Origin: Shewanella subflava | GTDB taxonomy: Bacteria; Pseudomonadota; Gammaproteobacteria; Enterobacterales; Shewanellaceae | Reading direction: 5' to 3' | Assembly (NCBI RefSeq): GCF_025971955.1 | Contig: NZ_JAPDMX010000020.1 | Coordinates: 28,895-92,894 of the forward strand | Length of the DNA stretch: 64,000 nt | In this document: positions 17,774-26,459 of the stretch, in pieces | How positions within the stretch are numbered: the first letter of the stretch is position 1 | Layout: each line of letters starts with the position of its first letter | Made by a program: the position numbers and the translations under genes | Notes under the pieces: generated by a model | Database searches by the model: none | Told to the model about the DNA's origin: nothing | What the model saw: only the letters and a program-made list of their open reading frames with translations

Positions 17774-19048
17774 TTAGCGTTTTAATAGCTCAGCAACGGT
17801 GAGCACTCCGTGGGCTGTCGCACCTGCGCCCCAAAGTCCTGTAGCTGAAGATTCAAATGCAGCCGCTAAATCAATATGGAGCCAGTTTGCATCAGGTGAA
17901 ACAAAGCGCCATAAGAAACCGGCTGCGTTAGAGGCACCACCCGCACCACCACCTTTAACCGGACGACTGTTTGCCGTATCAGCATACGCTGACGGACATG
18001 CATCACGATGCCAAGGATCTAATGGTAATGGCCATACATTTTCACCCACTGCGGCGGCACATTGCTGCGCCATTTTAATGGTCTCAGTTTGTGGCGAGAA
18101 AATCGCATTATATTCATTACTCACAGCCATTACGGCCGCACCGGTTAATGTGGCAGCATCAATAATGAATTTGGCACCAGATTCAGAAGCCGCTTGTAAG
18201 CCATCAGCAAGAACTAAACGGCCTTCAGCATCTGTATTAACAATTTCAACTGTAGTACCATTTTTGTAAGTCAGAATATCACCCAGCTTGAATGCATGAC
18301 CGCTGACTAAGTTTTCTGCACAACATAAATACAACTTCACCCGCTTGTTTAAACCCGACTTTATCGCCAATCCCAAAGCTGCTGTTACTGTCGCGGCGCC
18401 ACCCATATCGCATTTCATCGTCAACATGCCTACTGAAGATTTTAGGCTATATCCGCCCGAATCGAAGGTAATACCTTTACCTACCAACGCAGTATCCACG
18501 GGTGCGTCTGCCGATAAAGGATTAAAATCTAACTCAAGTAATGCTGGCGGACGCTCACTACCACGACCCACAGCATGAATACCTACCCACTTTTTCTCTA
18601 ATAAAGCTTGGCCTTCAATAATATTGAAACTGACCTTGTCACCACCAATCGCTTTTAACCAGTTAGCAGCTTGAGTCGCTAAAGACACCGGCGAAAGATC
18701 CTCTGGTGTATCATTGGTTAATTTGCGAGCAAAATTTGCCGCTTCAAGGCGATGTGCTAAAGTTTGTTGTTGTTTTTCATCGCCACACCAAAGTACTTCA
18801 TATCCTGGTTTTGCCGTGGCAAATCCTTGAGCAAACACCCATTGTAAATCTATCGTCCATAATTCCCCCTCAAGTTGAACTTGATTGATCCCTTGATTAC
18901 GAATTTTACGCGCAGCCATTTGCACTTGGCGTAATGGCGCATTGCCATTTAAATGAATAAAACTCGTTTGGCCTTCAAAGGTCACATCGGCTTTGCCCCA
19001 ATGCGGAGCTGGAGCAGACTGGGTTAAGATGACGGTCATTACTTGCAT
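17774..19048 (-). CDS. pepB: M17 leucyl aminopeptidase, PepB type
   Basis: A cytosolic zinc/manganese aminopeptidase that removes N-terminal residues from peptides. At 424 residues it matches E. coli PepB (about 427), shorter than PepA. The family core is plain: GKGITFDSGGYSLKSS with metal-binding Asp, KCDMGGAATV, and the signature NTDAEGRLVLADGL. The start at 19048 is preceded by AAGGAATTTATC; an internal ATG three codons later is less well placed. It is a single gene divergent from sfsA. The C-terminal catalytic domain is complete; I see nothing odd. Confidence 0.93.
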   Translation of the reverse strand: MQVMTVILTQSAPAPHWGKADVTFEGQTSFIHLNGNAPLRQVQMAARKIRNQGINQVQLEGELWTIDLQWVFAQGFATAKPGYEVLWCGDEKQQQTLAHRLEAANFARKLTNDTPEDLSPVSLATQAANWLKAIGGDKVSFNIIEGQALLEKKWVGIHAVGRGSERPPALLELDFNPLSADAPVDTALVGKGITFDSGGYSLKSSVGMLTMKCDMGGAATVTAALGLAIKSGLNKRVKLYLCCAENLVSGHAFKLGDILTYKNGTTVEIVNTDAEGRLVLADGLQAASESGAKFIIDAATLTGAAVMAVSNEYNAIFSPQTETIKMAQQCAAAVGENVWPLPLDPWHRDACPSAYADTANSRPVKGGGAGGASNAAGFLWRFVSPDANWLHIDLAAAFESSATGLWGAGATAHGVLTVAELLKR

Positions 19049-19203
19049 GATAAATTCCTTGTTTTGCAGCGACAGTGCGTGATGTCAGCAGGATAAACGC
19101 AACCACTAAACTGACATGACGAAATTGAGACTAGTATATCAGCAGTCACATTCTTTTATCTAATGCTGTATGGTTGCCATTATTTACCGTAAGAATGCAC
19201 ATT

Positions 19204-19908
19204 ATGAACTTTACCCCTCCACTACAACACGGCCGTTTAATTAAACGTTATAAGCGATTTTTAACTGACATTATTTTAGATGATGGCACCGAAATCACGA
19301 TCCACTGCCCCAATACGGGTTCAATGAAAAACTGCTTATACCCAGGCCAAAGCGTGTGGTTTTCACAATCTGATAATCCCAAACGTAAGTACCCCTTCAC
19401 TTTTGAAATTATGCAATCAGATGAACACCATCTAATTGGCATCAATAGTAGTAGGGCCAATGCATTAGCAGAGGAAGCGATTAATAAGGGGATCATTAGC
19501 GAGTTAAGCGGCTACACAAGTTTACAAAGAGAAGTGAAATACGGAGAAGAAAATAGCCGAATTGACATTCTTTTAACTGGCCAAGACAAACCTAAGTGTT
19601 ATATTGAAATCAAGAGTTGTACTTTGCTAGAAGAAGGGGTCGGATATTTTCCTGATGCTGTGACAACGCGGGGACAAAAGCATCTGCGAGAACTGATCCA
19701 AATGGTACAACAGGGTCACCGTGCGGTATTGTTGTTTGTGGTGCAGCACAGTGGGATCTCAATAGTAAAACCCGCTGAACATATCGATCCTCATTACGCA
19801 GACTTACTCAAACAAGCAATTAAATTAGGCGTTGAAGTTCTGGCATACCAAAGCTCCATTTCACCCCATGCCAGTGGCATTACCGGCCCATGCAAAGTGA
19901 TTGTGTAG
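19204..19908 (+). CDS. sfsA: Sugar fermentation stimulation protein SfsA
   Basis: The 234-residue protein equals E. coli SfsA in length and starts with the same MxFTPPLQ sequence, which fixes the start at 19204 rather than the in-frame ATG at 19195 or the TTG at 19174. SfsA has an N-terminal OB-fold-like part and a C-terminal nuclease-like fold; here the PD-(D/E)xK-like residues appear in RIDILL and CYIEIKSCT (about 120-145). It was named from a maltose phenotype in E. coli and its biochemical role is uncertain. In E. coli it also lies just upstream of dksA. Confidence 0.93.
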   Translation: MNFTPPLQHGRLIKRYKRFLTDIILDDGTEITIHCPNTGSMKNCLYPGQSVWFSQSDNPKRKYPFTFEIMQSDEHHLIGINSSRANALAEEAINKGIISELSGYTSLQREVKYGEENSRIDILLTGQDKPKCYIEIKSCTLLEEGVGYFPDAVTTRGQKHLRELIQMVQQGHRAVLLFVVQHSGISIVKPAEHIDPHYADLLKQAIKLGVEVLAYQSSISPHASGITGPCKVIV

Positions 19909-20025
19909 ATCAAATAAACAGGATTTATCCAGTAAAAAGTTTGCCTCACTATACAGATTCTGGTATAGATAGCGGCCGTAAAATTAAGACGCAATTTAAA
20001 CGCAAACGATAACAGGAGATGCGTT

Positions 20026-20469
20026 ATGCCTGAAGGCACTAAAAAACTTGGCGTACTCGCTATCGCAGGTGTAAGTCCTTACCAGGAACAAGCTGGCGAG
20101 GAGTATATGAATACCAAGCAACGTGGTCACTTTAAGCTGATCCTCGAAGCATGGCGTAACCAATTGCGTGAAGAAGTAGACCGTACACTGACTCATATGC
20201 AAGACGAAGCTGCTAATTTTCCAGATCCTGTAGATCGTGCAGCTCAAGAAGAAGAGTTCAGTTTAGAACTTCGCGCTCGTGATAGAGAACGTAAGCTCAT
20301 CAAGAAGATTGAGAAAACATTACAGAAAATCGAAGAAGACGATTTTGGTTTTTGTGACTCATGTGGTATCGAAATTGGTATCCGCCGTCTTGAAGCAAGA
20401 CCAACTGCTGATCAATGTATCGACTGCAAAACATTAGCAGAAATTAAAGAAAAGCAAATGGCTGGTTAA
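20026..20469 (+). CDS. dksA: RNA polymerase-binding transcription factor DksA
   Basis: DksA binds the secondary channel of RNA polymerase and, with ppGpp, represses rRNA promoters and activates amino-acid promoters. The 147-residue protein has the coiled-coil hairpin (about 35-108) with the tip residues [11 protein letters not shown] near 70, and the four-Cys zinc finger CDSCGIEIG...DQCIDCKT near 114-138. The start has a strong AGGAG. A terminator follows at 20478, then gluQ. About 117 bp separate it from sfsA, enough for its own promoter. Confidence 0.97.
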   Translation: MPEGTKKLGVLAIAGVSPYQEQAGEEYMNTKQRGHFKLILEAWRNQLREEVDRTLTHMQDEAANFPDPVDRAAQEEEFSLELRARDRERKLIKKIEKTLQKIEEDDFGFCDSCGIEIGIRRLEARPTADQCIDCKTLAEIKEKQMAG

Positions 20470-20477
20470 ATACGTTT

Positions 20478-20503
20478 AGGGCGAGATTCATCTCGCCCTT
20501 TCT
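20478..20503 (+). terminator. Rho-independent terminator after dksA
   Basis: Nine-bp GC-rich stem AGGGCGAGA/TCTCGCCCT with TTCA loop, followed by TTCTATTTG. It lies between dksA and gluQ, so gluQ-pcnB-folK would depend on readthrough or another promoter. Confidence 0.85.
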
Positions 20504-20535
20504 ATTTGTCACCCTCAGATAATATTGCAAAAGAT

Positions 20536-21405
20536 ATGTCATATATCGGACGCTTTGCGCCATCCCCGTCTGGTTCACTCCATTTTGGTTCATTAGTTGC
20601 CGCTCTAGGTAGCTACTTGCGTGCCCATAGTTTATCCGGACAGTGGCTGGTTAGAATGGAAGATATTGACCCGCCCCGCGAAGTGCTAGGTGCCAGTGAT
20701 GACATACTTCGTACACTCGAAGCCTATGGTTTACATTGGCATGGTTCAGTGCTCTATCAAAGCCAGCGCAGTCAAGCCTATCAAGATTGCATCGAGCAAC
20801 TTCTCTCAAACAATCAAGCTTATTATTGCCAATGTACGCGCAAAATGATTAATGCAATGGGTGGCGTTTATGACGGTCGTTGTGCTAATAAATTACCATT
20901 GCATTCAAGCGGAGGGATCCGTGTTCGCAACAGCGCCAAAGTGAATCATTTTCACGATATTAACAGAGGCGAGGTTTGTGTCGAGCAAACGTTTGCTGCT
21001 GAAGACTTCATTATAAAACGCAGCGATGGGTTATATGCATATCAACTTGCAGTGGTATTGGATGATGCCTTTCAAGGTGTCACTGAAGTGGTGAGAGGCA
21101 GCGATTTATTAGAAGCCAGTTGCAGACAATTAAGTTTATACCATATGTTAGACTTACCGGCTCCCACATGGTTACATTTGCCGCTAGCTTGCGCTAAGCC
21201 GGGGTTCAAACTTTCTAAACAAAACTATGCCCCAGCCATTAATATCAAAGCTCCGCAGCAAAGCCTTAATGCAGCACTGTCCTTTTTGGGTCAAGCCGCT
21301 GTCGATATTGATGATACCGATGTCATGCTTTCACAAGCCATTAGCCAATTTTCGTTAGCTGATGTTCCCAAACAAGCCGAAATAATATTGCCGCAAACGT
21401 ATTAG
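20536..21405 (+). CDS. gluQ: Glutamyl-Q tRNA(Asp) synthetase
   Basis: GluQ-RS attaches glutamate to the queuosine base of tRNA(Asp). The 289-residue protein is a truncated class I glutamyl-tRNA synthetase without the anticodon-binding domain. The HIGH-type motif is at APSPSGSLHFGSL (residues 7-19), a zinc site at CQCTRKMI with later Cys (YDGRCANK), and the KMSKS-type motif as KLSKQNYA near 228. The start at 20536 places the catalytic domain at the expected position; ORF extension to 20506 overlaps the dksA terminator. The dksA-gluQ-pcnB-folK order is as in E. coli. Confidence 0.95.
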   Translation: MSYIGRFAPSPSGSLHFGSLVAALGSYLRAHSLSGQWLVRMEDIDPPREVLGASDDILRTLEAYGLHWHGSVLYQSQRSQAYQDCIEQLLSNNQAYYCQCTRKMINAMGGVYDGRCANKLPLHSSGGIRVRNSAKVNHFHDINRGEVCVEQTFAAEDFIIKRSDGLYAYQLAVVLDDAFQGVTEVVRGSDLLEASCRQLSLYHMLDLPAPTWLHLPLACAKPGFKLSKQNYAPAINIKAPQQSLNAALSFLGQAAVDIDDTDVMLSQAISQFSLADVPKQAEIILPQTY

Positions 21406-21532
21406 TGCATGTTATACGATAAGCAGCTAATGAATTTAATCCACAGCACTTATCACGTTCCCTATCTACTCATTCGATCGCAATTGGTATATCATACCCG
21501 CCAGATTTTTAATCAATGAATTTAGCTTCAAC

Positions 21533-21545
21533 GAGGTGTATTATT
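21533..21545 (+). promoter_or_regulatory. Ribosome binding site and AUU start codon of pcnB
   Basis: GAGG at 21533-21536 is followed six bases later by ATT at 21543, which begins the residues that align with E. coli PcnB (M)F-x-R. E. coli pcnB is known to start at AUU, limiting its translation. The nearest ATG, 27 bp upstream at 21516, has no ribosome site. Confidence 0.75.
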
Positions 21546-22964
21546 TTTCGCCGTATTAGTCAGTTCTGCAAACAATTATTTGATGATAATAAAGCAGCAC
21601 CCGAGCCCGAAACGCCGTTAGTAGAAGAAAACGGCCTACGTTTGGATATCATTAACCGTGATAGCCACGATATTTCGCGCCGTCAAATCAGTGAAAATGC
21701 ACTAAAAGTGCTTTATCGACTGCACAAATCAGGATTTAAAGCCTATCTCGTAGGTGGTGGTGTTCGTGATATCTTATTAGGGCTAGAACCCAAAGATTTT
21801 GATGTGGTCACCAATGCAACCCCTGATGAAATTAAAAAGCTATTTCGCAATTGCCGTTTAGTGGGTCGCCGCTTCCGTTTGGCGCACATTGTGTTTGGAC
21901 GAGACGTGATTGAGGTTGCGACCTTTCGCGGTCACCACGGTGAAAACAGTGATAACATTTCCAAATCGAATGCTGAAGGCCGCCTATTACGCGACAACGT
22001 ATACGGTGAAATAGATGAGGATGCAGAGCGTCGTGACTTTACCGTAAACGCGTTATATTACGATATCAGTGACTTTTCTATCCGCAGCTATGGCGGCGGA
22101 ATTGATGATTTGCATGCCCGTAAAATCAAATTAATTGGTGACCCAGAAACCCGTTACCGTGAAGATCCTGTGCGTATGCTTCGCGCAGTAAGATTTGCGA
22201 CTAAATTAGACATGCAGATCGAAGCGATTACCGCTGCCCCGATTAAATCATTAGCGCCGTTATTAGCGGATATTCCTGCTGCGCGAATGTATGAAGAAGT
22301 ATTAAAGCTTTTCTTTGCGGGTAAAGCCCTAGCTAACTACCAAATGATGCAAGATTTTGGCTTGTTTGCCCCTTTGTTTCCACAAATCCAAAGCGTGATC
22401 TCTGAATTACCAAAAGGTCATGCCGCAAAGATGTTAAATTTGGTCATGCGCAGCACTGATGAGCGTGTTAACCAAGACAAACCTGTTACCCCTGCATTTT
22501 TCTATGCCGCGATATTATGGTATCCCTTAAAACAACGCGCTGATGATATCGCGCTGGAAAGTGGTCTGCCGTTGTATGATGCACAAGTCGCCGCGATGGG
22601 CGATATCATGGAAGAACAGTGCCGCACAATCAGTATCCCACGTCGCTTTAGCACACCAGCAAAAGATATTTGGCTGTTGCAAATGCGATTTGAACGCAGC
22701 CAAGGCACGCGTGCATTTAAGCTATTAGAGCACCCTAAGTTCCGTGCTGCATATGATTTGCTTTTATTACGTGGAGAAGCTGAAGGCGGCAATGCGGCTA
22801 AACAAGCTAGTTGGTGGCAAGCCTTTGTCGAAGGTGATGAAGCACAACGCAATGTGATCGCCAAAAGCGCGAATAAAGCTGGTGGCAACCGAAATCGCAA
22901 CGCGACTCAGCGTAAAAGAAAACGTAAGCCTGCCGCCAAAAGCCCTGATTCTTCGGCTGAATAA
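21543..22964 (+). CDS. pcnB: Poly(A) polymerase I
   Basis: PcnB adds 3' poly(A) tails that mark RNA for decay; it also controls ColE1-type plasmid copy number through RNA I. With the AUU start the product is 473 residues. The class II nucleotidyltransferase core is at residues 71-90 (LVGGGVRDILLG then KDFDV with the catalytic Asp pair), followed by FRNCRLVGRRFRLAH, RDFTVNALYYD and REDPVRMLRAVRFATKL. The C-terminal 35 residues are very basic (RKRKRKPAAK), as in E. coli PcnB, for RNA binding. Reading from ATG 21516 instead would add nine unconserved residues. It overlaps folK by one base. Confidence 0.95.
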   Translation: MFRRISQFCKQLFDDNKAAPEPETPLVEENGLRLDIINRDSHDISRRQISENALKVLYRLHKSGFKAYLVGGGVRDILLGLEPKDFDVVTNATPDEIKKLFRNCRLVGRRFRLAHIVFGRDVIEVATFRGHHGENSDNISKSNAEGRLLRDNVYGEIDEDAERRDFTVNALYYDISDFSIRSYGGGIDDLHARKIKLIGDPETRYREDPVRMLRAVRFATKLDMQIEAITAAPIKSLAPLLADIPAARMYEEVLKLFFAGKALANYQMMQDFGLFAPLFPQIQSVISELPKGHAAKMLNLVMRSTDERVNQDKPVTPAFFYAAILWYPLKQRADDIALESGLPLYDAQVAAMGDIMEEQCRTISIPRRFSTPAKDIWLLQMRFERSQGTRAFKLLEHPKFRAAYDLLLLRGEAEGGNAAKQASWWQAFVEGDEAQRNVIAKSANKAGGNRNRNATQRKRKRKPAAKSPDSSAE

Positions 22965-23467
22965 TGACATTAGTTTATGTTGCTTTAGGCGCAAACCTTG
23001 AACAACCAGAGCAACAGCTTAACCAAGCTGTTGCTGCATTGAAAAAGATCGCTGATTTTGGTGAACTCACGGTTTCTAGCTTTTATCGTTCCACTCCTAT
23101 GGGCGATATCAGCCAACCTGACTATATCAATGCGGTTGCCTGTTTTCAGACTCAATTAGCCCCCATAGCCTTATTAGATGCGCTGCAAAATATTGAACAA
23201 CAACAAGGGCGAATTAGAAAAGCACACTGGGGACCGCGAACATTAGATCTTGATTTGTTGTTATATGGGCAACAAGTGATTGACCTCCCTCGTCTACAAG
23301 TGCCGCATTATGGTATGAAACAGCGCAGTTTTGTGCTGGTCCCCTTAGCTGAGATTAGCGAAGGTTTAATCTTACCTTGTGGTCAAACATTAACATCATT
23401 GTTGACCACGGAAATGTACCAATCACTGCACAAATTACCCAGTAAAGAGTTGATTTTACCACTTTAG
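22964..23467 (+). CDS. folK: 2-amino-4-hydroxy-6-hydroxymethyldihydropteridine pyrophosphokinase
   Basis: FolK transfers pyrophosphate from ATP to 6-hydroxymethyl-dihydropterin in folate synthesis. The 167-residue cytosolic enzyme starts with VYVALGANLEQP, contains SSFYRSTPMGDISQPDYINAV, and has the signature GPRTLDLDLLLYG near 88-100 with the metal-binding Asp residues. The stop/start overlap TAATG with pcnB indicates coupling, and panB follows after 48 bp, as in many gammaproteobacteria. Confidence 0.96.
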   Translation: MTLVYVALGANLEQPEQQLNQAVAALKKIADFGELTVSSFYRSTPMGDISQPDYINAVACFQTQLAPIALLDALQNIEQQQGRIRKAHWGPRTLDLDLLLYGQQVIDLPRLQVPHYGMKQRSFVLVPLAEISEGLILPCGQTLTSLLTTEMYQSLHKLPSKELILPL

Positions 23468-23515
23468 AGTATATGCTCCACAGTGTATTAATTTGAATTG
23501 TTTTAAGAGTCCACT

Positions 23516-24310
23516 ATGTCAAAAGTCACTAGCTCTACCCTAATGAAGTTTAAGCAAGAAGGTAAAAAATTTACCGCATTAACTGCATACGATGCCAGTT
23601 TTGCAGGCGCCTTCGACAGTGAAGGGATTGACGTACTGTTAGTCGGTGACTCTATGGGCATGGTATTACAGGGCCATGATGATACCCTGCCGGTTACCGT
23701 TGCTGACATTGCCTATCATACTGCTTGTGTTCGCCGGGGCATTAGCCGTGCACTATTAATCGCTGATATGCCATTTATGAGCTACTCAACCCCACAACAA
23801 ACCATGGAAAATGCCGCTAAACTCATGCAAGCTGGCGCCAACATGGTAAAAGTGGAAGGTGGTCATTGGTTATTAGAAAGCGTTAAAATGCTGACTGAAA
23901 GAGGGATCCCAGTATGTGCTCATTTAGGGCTTACACCTCAATCTGTGCATGTGTTTGGTGGCTTTAAAGTGCAGGGGCGTGATGCCGATAACGCACAACG
24001 TATTTTAGATGAAGCCAAAGCATTGCAAGCTGCTGGCGCACAATTATTAGTGCTTGAATGCATTCCGGCCACATTAGCCAAAGCTATCACGGAGGCATTA
24101 ACCATTCCTGTGATTGGTATTGGTGCCGGTGCGGATACTGACGGTCAAATTTTGGTCATGCATGACGTATTAGGTATCTCAAGTGGCTACATCCCGCGCT
24201 TCTCTAAAAATTACTTAAAGCAAACAGGCGAGATCCGCAGCGCTATTCGGGCTTATATCGATGAAGTAGCAAATGGCTCTTTCCCAGCTGAAGAACACAT
24301 TTTTAACTAA
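23516..24310 (+). CDS. panB: 3-methyl-2-oxobutanoate hydroxymethyltransferase
   Basis: PanB makes ketopantoate from 2-oxoisovalerate and 5,10-methylene-tetrahydrofolate, the first committed step to pantothenate and CoA. The 264-residue protein has the family landmarks LTAYDASFA (about 23-31), [21 protein letters not shown] (metal-binding Asp, split here at 42-62), KVEGG near 115 and [17 protein letters not shown] near 200-216. It is followed 25 bp later by panC, giving a compact panBC pair. Folate (folK) and pantothenate synthesis are adjacent, which makes sense since PanB uses a folate. Confidence 0.97.
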   Translation: MSKVTSSTLMKFKQEGKKFTALTAYDASFAGAFDSEGIDVLLVGDSMGMVLQGHDDTLPVTVADIAYHTACVRRGISRALLIADMPFMSYSTPQQTMENAAKLMQAGANMVKVEGGHWLLESVKMLTERGIPVCAHLGLTPQSVHVFGGFKVQGRDADNAQRILDEAKALQAAGAQLLVLECIPATLAKAITEALTIPVIGIGAGADTDGQILVMHDVLGISSGYIPRFSKNYLKQTGEIRSAIRAYIDEVANGSFPAEEHIFN

Positions 24311-24335
24311 TTATTTGTTGCAGGTTTAATCCATC

Positions 24336-25181
24336 ATGATCACTACCGCCGCCATCGCAGATATTCGTGCCCAAGTGAACGCTTGGCGCACCAAAGGCGA
24401 AACCATTGCATTTGTACCAACCATGGGTAATTTGCACCAAGGGCACATAACGTTAGTGCAGCAAGCACGTAGCAAAGCAGACCATGTGGTTGTGTCTATT
24501 TTTGTTAATCCAATGCAGTTTGGTCAAAATGAAGATCTTGACGCCTATCCACGCACCTTGGAAGAAGATAGCAACGCGTTAATCGCTGCGGGTGCAGCCT
24601 TGTTATTCACCCCAACACCTGAAATCATTTACCCAAAAGGATTAGCACAACAGACCTATGTTGACGTACCTGAAATTGGTGATGAACTTTGCGGTGCAAG
24701 CCGACCTGGACATTTTCGTGGCGTGGCAACGATCGTCAACAAATTATTTAATATTGTTCAGCCGGATATGGCCTTATTTGGCAAAAAAGATTTTCAGCAA
24801 TTATTAGTCATCAAAACCATGGTGGAGGATTTATCCTTACCCATCGAGATTATTGGCGTCGATACCATCCGTGAACCGTCAGGTTTAGCCATGAGCTCAC
24901 GAAATGGCTACTTAACCGCACAAGAAAAAACCAGTGCAGCAGCGCTAAAGCAGACATTAGATAATATGGCTGAGAGCGTAAAACAAGGATTGAGTTTAGA
25001 CGTTATCATTAAAACGGCACAGCAATCATTGATTGCGGCAGGTTTTACTCCTGACTACCTTGAACTGAGAAATGCTTGTAATTTAAAGCCCATCACTGAT
25101 GAGGATAAAGAACTGGTTATTGTCGCGGCCGCTTATATTGGTAAAGCCAGATTAATTGATAACCTGACCTTTACCCGATAG
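24336..25181 (+). CDS. panC: Pantothenate synthetase
   Basis: PanC joins pantoate and beta-alanine using ATP, through a pantoyl-adenylate. The 281-residue cytosolic enzyme has [16 protein letters not shown] (28-43) with the HIGH-like motif, [22 protein letters not shown] near 148-156 and SSRNGYL near 187. All active-site landmarks are present and the length matches E. coli PanC (283). No panD follows. A short hairpin at 25189 lies 7 bp after the stop. Confidence 0.97.
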   Translation: MITTAAIADIRAQVNAWRTKGETIAFVPTMGNLHQGHITLVQQARSKADHVVVSIFVNPMQFGQNEDLDAYPRTLEEDSNALIAAGAALLFTPTPEIIYPKGLAQQTYVDVPEIGDELCGASRPGHFRGVATIVNKLFNIVQPDMALFGKKDFQQLLVIKTMVEDLSLPIEIIGVDTIREPSGLAMSSRNGYLTAQEKTSAAALKQTLDNMAESVKQGLSLDVIIKTAQQSLIAAGFTPDYLELRNACNLKPITDEDKELVIVAAAYIGKARLIDNLTFTR

Positions 25182-25188
25182 CCCTAAG

Positions 25189-25215
25189 CCCTGCATATTT
25201 ATATCAATTGCAGGG
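25189..25215 (+). terminator. Weak hairpin after panC
   Basis: CCCTGCA/TGCAGGG stem with a 13-base AT-rich loop, followed by TATAAAC rather than a T-run. Possibly the end of the panBC transcript. The rest of the gap to 25423 shows no other structure I can support. Confidence 0.4.
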
Positions 25216-25423
25216 TATAAACTCCCATTCATCATCCCCTGATTAATATTTAACAGAAAGTTAACTTCATCAAGCAAAATCCATTGTCAATAACCTGCAT
25301 TTGTCGGTAAACTGACTCAGACCTATTTAGAAGAAATTCATCCAAAATTTTATGCGGTAACGCTCCGATGAGCCTATACTACTTAACGGTATATCGTGGA
25401 TTTACAAAAGGATATGTGGCCGC

Positions 25424-25948
25424 ATGGCAAAAATTGTATATTTAGTGGTGTTCTTGCTCAGTCCTTCAGTGGCACTGGCGAATACTAATGCTATCTATAA
25501 ATGCATGAAAGACGACAAAGTTGTCTTCAGCCATAGCGTTTGTCCTGAAGCATTTCGGCAACATAAAATTGAATATGAGAATGGTATCACCACAGAAGTT
25601 GATTCAGACAAGCGTGAAACCAAAGTCGACCCATTAAGAGCCCTTCTTAACAAACAAACGATTTCGAAAGAAAAATTACTCTTGTTACTTGACGGTGAAA
25701 TTTATCGTTTAAAGCAAGAGAATAGTTATTTTGAGATATTGCGTGCCAGTGAAATACAAAAGCTGGATCGCAAACGCTTTTGGCAAACCAAAGCGAAAGA
25801 TGATCCCAGTTATGGCCTTGAGCTACAGGAAATTAACGAGCGATTTGATCAACTGATGCTCAACAATACCAATGTGATTGAAGTGTTAAATAAGCATAAA
25901 CAAAAAATTGAAGGTGAAGTCACACCAGATCAGCTGATGAGCCAATAA
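25424..25948 (+). CDS. Secreted DUF4124-type protein with coiled coil
   Basis: The 174-residue protein has an N-terminal signal peptide (MAKIVYLVVFLLSPSVALA, cleavage after ALA near residue 19). A short DUF4124-like module follows: AIYKCMKDDKVVFSHSVCPE with two Cys that probably pair in the periplasm. The remainder (60-165) is charged and helical (KLLLLLDGEIYRLKQEN, EINERFDQLM). Function is unknown. The gene stands alone between panC and convergent yheV. AAAGGATATGTGGCCGC before the ATG gives a usable but rather distant ribosome site. Confidence 0.75.
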   Translation: MAKIVYLVVFLLSPSVALANTNAIYKCMKDDKVVFSHSVCPEAFRQHKIEYENGITTEVDSDKRETKVDPLRALLNKQTISKEKLLLLLDGEIYRLKQENSYFEILRASEIQKLDRKRFWQTKAKDDPSYGLELQEINERFDQLMLNNTNVIEVLNKHKQKIEGEVTPDQLMSQ

Positions 25949-26118
25949 TTGAAGCTCATTAACGACTCCGACTTTAAATGCTATTCAAGCCAATCTTATC
26001 TCGCTATACGACTCAAAAATAATCCAATCAACACTCATAAAAGCCTGATGAGATAAGTTTACAATTCAGCCTATCTCACCCCAGTTAATCAGCTCAGCAG
26101 ATGTGACCAAAATATCTT

Positions 26119-26316
26119 TTACTCGGGTTTAAACACCCCAATCATATTCCCTGCCGCCTGTTTAGGGACAGCGATATCTGTTTGCTGCTCACGATAATCA
26201 CAATCGGTACACTCTATGGTTTCTATATTATTTTCTTTAAATAATAAAATACTGTCCTTTGCGCCACATTTTGGACATTTTGCCCCAGCTACAAAACGTT
26301 TTTTAATTTTTGCCAT
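26119..26316 (-). CDS. yheV: YheV family putative zinc-ribbon protein
   Basis: A 65-residue protein with two CxxC pairs, CPKCGAKD (14-21) and CTDCDYRE (36-43), forming a predicted zinc ribbon, flanked by a basic N-terminus (MAKIKKRFVAG). Its length and pattern match E. coli YheV (DUF2387), also encoded in the yheS-yheT-yheU neighbourhood. Function is unknown; a nucleic-acid or protein-binding role is inference from the fold. It diverges from yheS. Confidence 0.88.
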   Translation of the reverse strand: MAKIKKRFVAGAKCPKCGAKDSILLFKENNIETIECTDCDYREQQTDIAVPKQAAGNMIGVFKPE

Positions 26317-26459
26317 TATATACTCTAGGTTGATTAACTAACTTCTACGGTATACGACTATTTTGCCCTATTAGTCTTCTTGCGTCCCGCGATTGTGGGA
26401 AATAATTGGCGAATACGGTATTATCCCCCCACTTTATTTTATCGCGCCAAGTTGTATTC

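Noticed and set aside
21516..21542. ATG start for pcnB at 21516
   Set aside because: No ribosome site precedes it and the nine extra residues do not match PcnB; the AUU at 21543 has GAGG at correct spacing and matches the E. coli protein start.
22502..22900. 132-codon open frame on the minus strand within pcnB
   Set aside because: Shadow of the pcnB reading frame; no ribosome site and composition of an antisense frame.
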